From assembly GCF_005239225.2 (NCBI RefSeq), contig NC_133301.1, positions 4,117,157 to 4,181,156 of the forward strand: DNA of 64,000 bases, given 5' to 3'. Below the pieces are notes generated by a model that worked only from the letters and a program-made list of their open reading frames with translations, searched no databases and was not told where the DNA came from. Position 1 is the first letter of the stretch, and every line of letters begins with the position of its first letter. The position numbers were made by a program, and so were the translations under genes. Positions 45,480 through 56,200 of this stretch are shown piece by piece. The stretch comes from Populus alba. Its lineage: Eukaryota > Streptophyta > Magnoliopsida > Malpighiales > Salicaceae.

Positions 45480-48320
45480 TTGTCTTATAGTTCTTTGGGT
45501 ATGTTATATTCTGAATGAGTATTAGATTCTGGTGCTTCATATCATATGTCTTTAGATTCTTCATCTTTTGCTTCTGTGACTCATTCATCTTCTATTCCTG
45601 TCATGACTGTTGATGACACTTCTATGTATATAGCAAGTTTTGGTTTTGTTGTCACACCTCATTTGTCTCTCCCTAATGTTTATTTTATTCTGAAACTCAC
45701 ATTGAATCTTGCTTCTATTGGTTAATTTTATGGTTCTAGTAATTATTTAGTCATCTTTTCCTTTTCTTTTTGTTGTATGTAGGATCTGTAGTCTCATAAG
45801 CTGATTGAAACAGGTCATATAAAAAGGAGACTATATATATTTTAGATGAGTTAAAAGTGTATGTTGTTGCGGCTATTAGTGTTGATTTGTCTTCTTTTCA
45901 TTTGAATCTTTTCTCTTTTAGTTTTTATTTATAGCATTCTCATCTAGGTTATGTTTCGTCTTCTCATTTGAGATTTTTGACATCCACATGAGCTATAAAA
46001 TTTTTACAAACTTATGATATTTCTGATTGTAAAGGATGTAAACTAGCAAAACTTTCTGCTTTACCTTTTAATCAAAGTATTTCTGTTTCTTCTTCTCTAT
46101 TTGATTTAATTCATTCTGATGTATGAGAACTTTCTTATGTTGCCATAAAAAGAGGGTCTCGATATTATGTTTCTTTTATTGATAATCATACTTATTATAT
46201 TATGTTTCTTGATATTATGTTTTTCTCATTTCAAAACGTTGTATGAGTATGCCATGATTAATCTTTTTTTTAGAGTTTTTGGTTATACTTATTTTGTTCT
46301 TTATCCTCATGTAGAATGTAACAAGTTTTCCTCTTGATGTGCTATTTATGTCTTTCTTGGTTATGGTGAAGGTAAAAAGCGGTATTGTTGTTTTGACCTA
46401 ATAACTCAGAAACTTTATGTGTCTCATCATGTTGTTTTTCTCAAGCATATACTTTTCTTTTCTATTCCATCTATTACTTATAGCTTGACTAGATCTGATC
46501 TTATTCATATAGATTATTTTTATGAGGATTCTGATAGTTTATCATCTTAGGTTCCTAGTATTTTAAATCCATTTTCTCATGTTCTTATCCCGTTACTTTT
46601 ACATTCTACACAACCAATTCATACTGATCATTCTATAGGTACTGATACTTTACTTTCCGGTACACCTGAAGCTCATTTTTCTTTTATGGTCCCTTAAACT
46701 TCGTCCGAGCTTGTGAATCTATCTCTACGTCAATCTATATGCATTTTAAGCCCACAAAGTTACTTGATTTTGCCTATTCTTATTGTTCTTTATTTTTTAC
46801 TTTCTTTTTAGCTTCTATTTATTGTCTCTCTGAGTTGTCTTATAAAAAGGAAATTCTTGATCCTTTTTTGCAGCAAATTATAGATGGAGAACTTTCAATT
46901 TTGCATAAGACAGATATTTAAAATTTGGTTCCTCTATCTTCTAATAAGAATGTTATTGGTTATTGTTTGGTGTATAACATTAAAACTAGTTTTTGATAGA
47001 TCTATTGAGTGATAAGACTGGTTGTAAAATGATGAATACTCTCAATAGTATTGTATGGATTATAAAGAGACATTTGCTCTTATTGTAAAAATAAATATTA
47101 TTCATACTTTCATTGCGGTAATTTTGGTTCGTCAATGACATATCTTTTAAATTGATGTTAAAAATGCCTTATTGAATAGAAATCTTCAAGAAGAAGTTTA
47201 TATGACGCCTCCTCTTGGTGTTTCATATGATTTTAGGTATGTTTGCAAGCTCAAGAAAATATTATATGGTCTCGGACAAACACCTCATGCTTGGTTTGAG
47301 AATTTTTCTATTGTGATATCTTCCCTTAGATTTGTTTCTAATAGTCATAATTTTGCTATTTTTGTTAAGGGCATTAATTCAGGTCATATCATTTTGTCTT
47401 TATATGTTGATGACATGATTATTACCAGTGATGATATTGATAATATTTAAGTTTTGAAGACATAGTTAGCTAGATAGTTTGAAATGAAGGATTTAGGTTT
47501 TCTACGATATTTCTTAAACATTGAGGTGGCCTACTCACTTAGAAGTTATCTTCTTTCTCAGTCGAAATATGTTGCAGATATTCTTGAGCGGGTTAGATTT
47601 GTAGATACTTCCATTGAGGTTAACACAAAGTATTTTTATTCTAATAGTTTACTTTTATCAGATCCTACTTCATATCGTACTATTATTGAGAGCTTGATAT
47701 TGCATATGTTGTTCATATTGTTAGTTAGTTTGTTGCTTCTCATATTATTGTTCATTAGGAAACTGTTCTTTAGGTAACTGTTCTTTATATTTTGCAATAT
47801 CTTCGAGTACAGTCTTTTAGAGTTTTCTACTTCTATCCATCTCTTGCTTGGAGTTACGTGCATATTCTAATGCTGATCATGATAGTGATCCCATAGATCA
47901 CAAGTCTATTATTGATTTCTGTATCTTTTTGGGTGATTCTCTTATTTCTTGAAAGAGCACAAAACAATATATTATTTCTCAATTTTCAACTAAAGCATAA
48001 TATCGTGTTATGACATCTATTACAAAATAGATTGTTTGGTTACGTTGGCTACTTGTAGATAAGAGAGTTTCTCTTTCTCATCTCACTCCTATGTACTGTG
48101 ACAACGAAAGTTCTATTCAGATTACTCAAAACTCAGTTTTTTTAATGAACGAACCAAGTACAATGAGATCGATTGTCATCTTACTTGTCATCATCTCAAG
48201 CATGACATCATTATTTTGCCCTTTGTTTCTTCTTTTTCTTTGCAAATTGCAGATTTCTTTACAAAGTCGCATTTTATTTTTGCTTTCATTTTCGTTTTCT
48301 AGTTGGTAAACTCTCGGTAT
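45480..48320 (+). pseudogene. Copia A: protease, integrase, RT and RNase H
   Basis: Protease traces include LDSGASYHMS-like sequence near 45523-45555. Integrase traces include FDLIHSDV near 46102. RT is clearest: NRNLQEEVYMTPPLGVSYDF, VCKLKKILYGLGQTPHAWFE and an intact LYVDDMIITSDD at 47400-47435, then MKDLGFLRYFLNIEVAYSLR and YVADILERV. RNase H ends with MYCDNESSIQI at 48091. Multiple stops and frameshifts make it non-functional even though the YVDD active-site motif survives. Confidence 0.85.
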
Positions 48321-48353
48321 TTGTAACCGTCACATTATGAGTTTAATGGGAGA

Positions 48354-48576
48354 TGTTAAGAAATATATAGTTATTTTGTTGTATTGTTTATTAAGGGTAA
48401 AATAATCTTTTTATTTTCTTTATTTAGCTTACATATAGTCTCTTTATATTTATATTAAACTAATTTCGTTTGAGTTTCTGATTGCATTATGCAATATCAA
48501 AGAAACCCTAATTTACTTCCTCATTTTTTTATTTTTTTATTTCTCTTTATTTCTTTGGAATTTATATTGTTTAACA
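48354..48576 (+). repeat. Copia A 3' LTR
   Basis: Begins TGTTAAGAAATATATAG after a purine-rich aatgggaga (the polypurine tract position) and ends ttgtttaaca. Confidence 0.88.
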
Positions 48577-50384
48577 CTAACTAAACACAATATTCATGAT
48601 AAAAAAAAGTATCTTATTTAATCACACACACCCAGAAAAAAAGAAAAAAAAGAAAAAGAAAGTACCGTACATCCACTTTGTAACAGGGCAGCATCCAATG
48701 TGGTTTATGTGTGAAAAGGAGATTTATTAATCATGTTAGTCATAAGCACAGACTTCATTGTTCCATTATGATATATCTAAGTTCAATTAACTTCGTCTAT
48801 GAAGATGTTTCCAATTTTAATTTCCACATTTTATATCGAGAGTTTTCCGCCCCCTTAAAACATGTCAAGAAAATTTATTTAACTTCTATATTTTCAATAA
48901 TTACTTCTCAATCATATTAATTAGTTAAAAGAAATAAAATTACAACGCCAACAAATAGTAGTTTAAAGAAAATATTTATTTTTATTAAAAAACATGGTAT
49001 GGAGTAAATTCATAACTATTAATTTTGAAGTGATTAAAATATCAGGTGCTACTATATAATGTATTATATGTCTTATTTCACTAAAAAAAACTAAGAAAAT
49101 ATGAAGATATTGGGGGCACAATCAACTTATACAGCCTCCCAACATATACAAAAATCAATTAATCCGGTTTATTTCTATGTAATGTATTGTTTTAACATAT
49201 ACAAAAATCAATTAATCCAGTTTATTTCTATGTAATGTATTTCTTTTAGTTTTTTTTAGTTGAAATTACAGCTACATTAAACACGGTAGAATTGATTCAA
49301 TCAGATCATAATACAAATTATAATAAAGATCCACACAGGATCATTAATAGAAATAGAAAATTTATAAAAATAACTCCTTTCCGAGGGTATTGTTTTTTAT
49401 ATTGTTTTTGGTTGATAACTAGTTTAATGCTCTCCTTTGCAAGGGCTTGGTATGCTATTTTTGAACATTTAATTTTTTTTATGATTTTAATTAGAATATT
49501 TAATTCATTTTGGTTTTATAATGAACAATGTTTTTTTTTAGATATGTTGAAACGTATTTTTTTTTATTTGAACTTTCATGGCCTTGCTCGTTTTTAAAAC
49601 TTTAAATATGCCAAAGTAGTTCAATAGATGTATATTTTTTTAGGAATTACATTTAAAAAAATACTATATGAAAAAATTCCTTTTAATTTGTTCTTGTTTT
49701 GTTTTATAAGAGTTGTTGCTATAATTTCTTTTCATATGTTTATAATCTAGTCCAATACTTGTACAAAAAAAAAATTTATAATTAAAATAAAATCAGCAAA
49801 AGAAAATAATTGATGCAATACTAGTACGTGAATAAAACAAGTTAACATCATTTTGCTTTTAAAGTACCTACAATTGGAATCCTCGTTTCGGCACTCTATC
49901 TTCGTCAATTACAATAAAATTTAGATTATAATAATTACTGATAATTGGGCTTGTTTCTAATTTTTTTTATTTAATTTATTTTTTTAAAATTTATTGTGTT
50001 TTTTCTAGCTATTATCTAAATGGCTATTTCATTAATAAATTAATTGATTATTAAAAAAAAAACACTAACTTCTTGTCACACTAGCACAATTATTTTTAGA
50101 AACACCACTACACCTCATCAATTTCATCTTACTATTAGCAATTTATTTTTATATTTTTATTAAGGATTTAACTGAAAGATGATAAGGGTGTAAATAAAAA
50201 CATAATTCAATCTATTAACAACTTTAGAGTTTTTGATATAAATTGACTTGATGTTCAATATTTTTCTGTTACCTTTTTTTTTTCTCGGTTTGCACTTGGT
50301 AAAAATATGCAACACATATATTAATCTAAAACTTACAATTTGATATTTTATTTGTTTTTTTTAAAATAACTAAAAATAGATATA
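48577..50384. other. Intergenic, AT-rich
   Basis: No gene supported. The 101-codon frame at 49292-49597 is Phe/Ile-rich and looks like a composition artefact. A short tandem duplication lies within. Confidence 0.5.
49141..49242. repeat. 53-bp tandem duplication
   Basis: The phrase aacatatacaaaaatcaatt plus aatccggtttatttctatg occurs at 49141 and 49194 with one substitution in the shared part, so it is a recent duplication. Confidence 0.9.
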
Positions 50385-50599
50385 GAGGGTGTTTAGAAGT
50401 GTGGTTGTGGTTGCTTTTCAAAGTACTTTTTACTCAGAAAAGTATGTCAATAATGTTTTTTTTTTTTAAAATTATTTTTGAGATCAACACATCAAAATGA
50501 TTTGCAAACATTAAAAACATATTAATTCAAAAAAAAAAAAAAGAGAAAAATTTCAATTTTTTTCGTAAGCGCTTTTGAAAAGCACTTCCAAACAACCTC
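50385..50599. mobile_element. MITE with 17-bp terminal inverted repeats
   Basis: Best-bounded copy of the dispersed AT-rich family, 215 bp. The left end gagggtgtttagaagtg pairs with the right end cacttccaaacaacctc (15 of 17 complementary). A second inner match (gcttttcaaagtac / gcgcttttgaaaagcac) extends the inverted repeat. Flanking ata on both sides could be a 3-bp target duplication, and the GGGTGTTTgG-type end resembles PIF/Harbinger (Tourist-like) MITEs. Confidence 0.8.
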
Positions 50600-50756
50600 A
50601 TATTATGAGAACTTTTAACTTATAGATTTTTATTAAAAAAAAATTAAACTCTCTCTTAAGATGACATTAATACAAAATTTTAATGTAATATATAAATAAT
50701 AAAACAAAAAAAAACATATGTTTTTAAATAATTGGATTAAATATACATGATAATTA

Positions 50757-52028
50757 ATGTTTGGTTACTGTCCCGAGATAGAAAAGACAAAAAAAGTGAG
50801 AACAAAATAGAAAAAAAGATGAAGATATAATTGTATTTGGTAGTGATGTATAAATAAAATGATTATCTTTATATCTTATTTGGTTATGGTGGACAAGACA
50901 TGATAAATATATAAAAAATAAATTTTATCTTAATATGTATTGTTGTCAAACTTACATATTTTTAAAAATAATTAGATATTTTTTTTTAACTTTAGTTTAT
51001 ATTAAGTGTTGAAATTAATAATATTATAATAACTTTAGTTATAAAACCAGAACTGACCTCATGGGTTGACCCCATGCCTAGATTGATCCAAGTTTAAGAA
51101 AAAAATAGAGGAAGATTGACTTGACCTGATTCGATAAAATACCCAAGTCAACCCGAGAAAAGATTAAGGTAAAAATCCAATTGACATTTTTTAAAAATGT
51201 TTTTAGTCAAAACAAAGTTGTTTTGATTATTTTTTATTTTTTCAGTCAACTAGGTTAACCCTCTCTACCCGTGACCAGAACCTTATATCAGGTCAATTCT
51301 CAAGTTAGGTTTTAAGACTATGATAATAACTATTTTTATTTATATGTTGACTTTGATCAACCTGTGTTGAGCCTATCTACCTGTGAGTTTGGGCATTACT
51401 CTGGTTGATCATCGAGTTGAGTTTTAAAATTATGATAATAACAATTTTTATCTTTCTTTGACCTGTGTTGACATTCTTGATTCGTGACCTGAACCTTGCC
51501 TAGAGTTGACTCCTGAATCAAGTTTTAAAATCATGATAATAACTAATTTTATTTTCATATTAACTCGAGTCAATAGTCAACCCCACTTGTGCCCCTAACT
51601 TTGCTCTAGGTGGACTCCAAATCGAGTTTTAAAATTATGATAATAACCATTTTTATTTCTATATTAGCCTAGGTTAACCTGACTCTTGACTCGGGTCTCG
51701 ACCAGTAACCTAGGTTTTTCCCTAGATCAGCTCTCGAGTTGAGTTTTAAGATTATAATAATAACTATTTTTATCTTTACATGTTTTAATTAGATAGTTTT
51801 GGAATTTAGAGATTTTTACTAGGATATTTTAGGAATAAAAAATAATAAATATTATTTTTATAAATATATATTCTCTATACTTTCTGTTTTGAAATTACAA
51901 AAATTAACTTTAAAATTATCATAGAAATATATTTACTTTTATATGCTTGTTTTTATCTTTTCACTCAAACACATTTCTATCTCCACTGTATTTATTTTTT
52001 AAATCCTAAAACAATAACCAAACACTAC
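50757..52028. mobile_element. TIR element carrying a minisatellite
   Basis: The left end tgtttggttactgt (from 50758) pairs with the right end acaataaccaaacact (to about 52026), about 13 bp with one mismatch. The outer thirds are AT-rich and non-coding. The central 0.7 kb is a different, GC-richer repeat, which may be a separate insertion. No transposase is present and the target duplication is unclear, so the bounding as one element is tentative. Confidence 0.5.
51309..51775. repeat. Five-unit minisatellite, ~101-117-bp period
   Basis: The anchor phrase gttttaa-a-tatgataataac-a-tttttat occurs at 51309, 51421, 51522, 51626 and 51743 (spacings 112, 101, 104, 117). Between anchors lie degenerate phrases built from ttgac, tcaacc and gacc. 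A further decayed unit may precede it from 51040. Confidence 0.85.
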
Positions 52029-52262
52029 TTTAATCACCTATGATATATCATTACATGATTTATCAATAAAAAAAACTTTTATATAATACCACCATATTGA
52101 TTGTTGCATTTATTATCCATGCATGTATAAACAGATACGTAGATATATATGTCCTAAGTAACCATGCAAATTGCCTGTGTGTAGCAACATTAACTTGCAA
52201 TCATCCTCAAGTAATTTCTATTTGGGAAATTATTTCTTGTTAAATTGTATCAAGTTCCCACG

Positions 52263-52270
52263 TATATAAA
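52263..52270 (+). promoter_or_regulatory. Candidate HB8 TATA box
   Basis: tatataaa, about 990 bp upstream of the chosen start codon. If used, the leader would be about 950 nt or contain an intron. Confidence 0.3.
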
Positions 52271-52574
52271 AGAAAAAGGATAGAGTAAACATGGTTACGA
52301 GAGAAGATAAAAAACGCAAGGCATTTTCATCCACCATGACGATTAAGCCGGCGGAGCACACGCGTTGCTAGCAAGAGTGCGTCTTGCTTTCTCACACCTC
52401 CACCTCCATCTAGAGAGAGGAGGAGGTGATTAGGTAGTGTGTGGGGCTTTAAAGTGGAAAAAAGCTTCAAAGTGCCAAAACCAAAGGGGGGTGTGGAAAC
52501 AAAAGAAAAGAAAAACAAAGCAGCTCGCCAGCAGCTAAAGCAACAGCAAATAATCTGCACCTAGCACCAAAACC

Positions 52575-52606
52575 ACACAGCAACACAGCAACACAGCAAC
52601 ACAGCA
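52575..52606 (+). repeat. Four-copy 8-bp tandem repeat
   Basis: acacagca repeated four times without error in the HB8 upstream region. Translation gives Gln/His/Asn/Thr repeats but no ORF of interest. Confidence 0.9.
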
Positions 52607-52722
52607 ACCATACAAGCTGGGAATTAAGAAAAAAAATGAAGAAAATGATGATATTTGATTAGACGTGAGATGACAGGATATGTGAAAACAAAACCAAAAA
52701 CAAAAAACATGCTCTGATGTTC

Positions 52723-52728
52723 TGTCTG
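52723..52728 (+). promoter_or_regulatory. TGTCTG auxin-response-type element
   Basis: TGTCTG lies 530 bp upstream of the HB8 start codon. Arabidopsis ATHB8 is known to be activated by MONOPTEROS/ARF5 through a TGTCTG-type site, so this is a candidate equivalent. A 6-mer is weak evidence alone. Confidence 0.35.
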
Positions 52729-53028
52729 GTATTTGGGGTGTTCTCTTTTACTCCTCCTCCCTTCCTCAATCCCAATATTCCCCTCTCCTTTTTCACTTGG
52801 AAAAAAAAAAAAAAAAACCACTCCAGCTACAACTAGTAAGTAGGAGTCTCTCCTCTCTTCTTTTTAACTCTCACGCCTCACATGTTGTAGACCTAAGAAA
52901 AATACTTGTCCACTACACATAATTCCAAGAAAGAAACAAAGGTGTTCTTTTTTAACAAGGGGAGATATAACCCTGAACTGGTTGTTATTCTATATTCTTA
53001 ACAACTCAAACCTTGATTGTTCTTAAGC

Positions 53029-53070
53029 ATGAGCAAACTTAAGATCCTCCTGCTTGTGTTCGGCCTTTAA
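53029..53070 (+). CDS. Upstream ORF 1 in HB8 leader (13 aa)
   Basis: ATG at 53029 opens a 13-codon frame (MSKLKILLLVFGL, stop). Two further overlapping uORFs start at 53140 (8 aa, stop 53166) and 53144 (22 aa, stop 53212). All terminate before the main start codon at 53258. They matter only if this part of the leader is retained in the mRNA. Confidence 0.35.
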   Translation: MSKLKILLLVFGL

Positions 53071-53257
53071 GCCAACTATAGTACAGTCCGATCTGCGCCG
53101 AAGTTTCGCCAAACGGTAATTCTTTCGTTCGTAGCCCTCATGTATGTATTTATCTATCTGGGATGAAGCTTTGGGAATGTTTCTTTTCTTTTTCTTTTTT
53201 ACGTTTTGTTGATTTCTTCGATTCTTGTTCATTTTTGTTGTTTGAATGGTAGAAGGG

Positions 53258-56200
53258 ATGATGGGTGTAAGCTCAACGTGCAAGGATGGAAGTACTAAGA
53301 TAGCAATGGACAACGGAAAGTACGTAAGGTACACACCAGAGCAAGTGGAAGCACTAGAAAGGCTTTACCATGAATGTCCTAAACCAACTTCTACGCGTCG
53401 CCAACAGTTGATCAGGGAATGCCCTATTCTTTCTCACATCGAGCCTAAGCAAATCAAAGTCTGGTTCCAAAATCGAAGGTAATCCTCTTAGTTACACATA
53501 ATATTAGACCAAAAGTTAAATGATCTTACTGTTCATGATTTAGTTTATTTTTTTGGTCTTCGATTCCTTACAATTTTTCATTTCTTTTTTTGTTTAATCC
53601 GTACAGATGTAGAGAGAAGCAGAGGAAAGAGGCATCGCGGCTGCAAGCTGTGAATAGGAAATTGACAGCAATGAATAAGTTGTTAATGGAGGAGAACGAT
53701 AGGCTGCAAAAGCAGGTGTCACAGTTGGTGTATGAGAATAGTTACTTCCGCCAGCAGACACAAAACGTAAGGATCTACCCTTTTTCTTTTTTAATTTGTT
53801 TTGATTTACTTAAATTATGAGAGAGACTGGGAGGAAAAAAAATGAAATTCAGAACCAATATGGTTCTTTGTTGGGCTATGAATTTTCTTTCCATGTTGAA
53901 TTCAAGTTGATTTGAGTGCTGTTAGGCCAACATATGATTAACAATTTCTTTTCATTCTTAATTCTGTTTGTTGGCTAATTAAATTAGATAACTTCAAGTT
54001 TTCGTGGTAATTAGCTGTTACTGAATCTTGGTATATATATAAAAAATGTTTTTGTTTCAATTTTTGTTGGGTGGTTTCTGAGTTTAATTTGTTGTTTTGC
54101 AGGCTACAGCCCTTGCCACCACGGACACAAGCTGTGAATCCGTGGTGACCAGTGGTCAGCACCACTTGACTCCTCAGCATCCACCAAGGGATGCCAGCCC
54201 TGCAGGGTTAGTGGAATATTTGCAGCTTGTTCATGTTGGGTTATTTTCTGGCCTCGTTTTCTACAATTCCTTTGTTGTATTCTACAAAGTGGCTTAAGAG
54301 GTTGTGTTTGTATGTTTTCTAGACTTTTGTCCATTGCGGAGGAGAATTTAGCACAGTTTCTTTCGAAGGCCACAGGAACTGCTGTCGAGTGGGTCCAAAT
54401 GCCTGGGATGAAGGTTACTGCTTAATTACTTTACCATCATTATTTACCTTGTTAATCCCATTCCTTCGTTCTTAGACACTGTTTGGATAAATTAAATAGA
54501 ATCACTATAATCTTGCCATGCTTCTAAGCAACACCTAGATCTCATCATGCAGATATCTAGGATGCCACTATCCCATTTTTTTTTACATGCCAACATGTCC
54601 CCTTTTTTCCTGTTGACATGCTTCTCTTCTATCGAAGAAGGTAAGAGAATGTTTAATAACCTAAGTTGGGAAATAAAAACGATTCCACAAAGCAATCTGA
54701 CCAATGGATGCATAAAATATTTCACGCCTTCCTGTTAAACCAATAATTTAGTTTATAATATGTTGTTGACAAGGTAAGTTGCTAAAGCAAAAAGGCAGAA
54801 ATCAGCCTTCCTTTCATTTGAAGCATTATCCAGACATTGTTTCCTGACAAATGAGATTCTTCCCCATCTTGATATTTTTAGTCCCATGCTATCCTGTTGC
54901 TTGGCAGCAGAACCTGTGCCATAATTAACATTTATTTTAATGAGCTAGTACCAATTAACTGATAATTTGTTTTTCTTAAACTTGGGATGGGTCTAAGGTC
55001 TTGTTTCTGGTGTTTAATTTCCTTTTTTGTGTATCTGTGCAGCCTGGTCCGGATTCCATTGGAATCGTTGCTATTTCTCATGGTTGCACTGGTGTCGCAG
55101 CACGTGCATGCGGCCTTGTGGGTCTAGAACCGACGAGAGTATGTCCTTCCTCTGCTTGGTGTAAAGAGTACAATCCTTGGTTGTGAATTAGTGAAGGATT
55201 AATTTTTTCCTGTGTAGGTTGCTGAAATCCTCAAGGATCGGCCATCATGGTTTCGTGATTGCCGAGCTGTGGATGTTATCAATGCGATGTCCACTGCAAA
55301 TGGTGGAACCATTGAACTGCTTTATATGCAGGTATGGAACTCACCGTTTCACTCCAGTTATTTCTGGCTTAGTTTTGTTATTGAATCTTCTCACCTGTGA
55401 GCTCTGTGTTGGTTCAGCTCTATGCTCCTACAACTTTGGCACCAGCTCGTGACTTCTTGTTACTGCGCTACACATCTGTTTTGGAAGATGGTAGTCTTGT
55501 GGTATGTGACAAAGTGTCAAATTTTTATGATTAAAGTCTCTCTCTCTCTCTCTCGATACGGTGCCAATTTAATTGTGCTGCTTGCTAGGTCTGTGAGAGA
55601 TCACTAAACAACACTCAAAATGGTCCGAGTATGCCACCCACTCAGCATTTTGTGAGAGCAGAAATGTTGCCTAGCGGGTATCTTATCAGACCTTGTGAAG
55701 GAGGTGGATCAATTATTCATATAGTTGATCATATGGACTTGGAGGTATGTAAATCTTGTCACTTTGTATTATGAGTGTACCTGCTCCCTTGCTATTCGAA
55801 CTAAATCATTACCTTCATGTAGCCTTGGAGTGTTCCTGAAGTGTTGCGCCCACTTTATGAGTCATCGACGTTGCTTGCCCAGAAGACAACAATGGCGGTA
55901 AGACTTTCTCTATTCAAGATATTGTCACTTCATGTTCTTCTGTTGCATTTCTCCATGCGAAACATATCATGCTATGATTTCTAGTTTGATGGTTTCTCTG
56001 CACTAAACGCAGGATAGTGTAATTTTGATGGACATCAACTTTCTATTTATCCAAGGGATCTGATATAACCATGGCATTTTATGCAGGCTTTACGCCATTT
56101 GAGGCAGATTTCTCAAGAAATTTCCCAGCCAAATGTCACTGGTTGGGGAAGAAGACCTGCAGCTCTACGTGCACTAAGTCAAAGACTGAGCAAGTATATA

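Larger units (their letters stand above)
44054..48576 (+). mobile_element. Copia A: full-length LTR retrotransposon, decayed
   Basis: A 4.5-kb element with direct terminal repeats at 44054-44264 (211 bp) and 48354-48576 (223 bp). Domain order is primer site, gag, protease/integrase traces, RT, RNase H, which is Ty1/Copia order. The right LTR runs TGTTAAG...TTTAACA. The left LTR begins GGTTAAT, so its first T has mutated. No clear target-site duplication was seen. Many substitutions between the LTRs and many stops in pol show an old insertion. Confidence 0.88.
52029..53257 (+). promoter_or_regulatory. HB8 promoter and leader region
   Basis: The upstream flank of HB8. It becomes less AT-rich from about 52320, with CT/GA-rich stretches typical of a transcribed leader. 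Features described separately are a TATA-like box, an 8-bp repeat, a TGTCTG site and upstream AUGs. Class III HD-Zip mRNAs are known for long leaders. The start site and any leader intron cannot be fixed from sequence. Confidence 0.55.

Noticed and set aside
49292..49597. 101-codon Phe/Ile-rich frame as a membrane protein
   Set aside because: Composition is what AT-rich DNA gives by chance, and no motif or splice context is visible.
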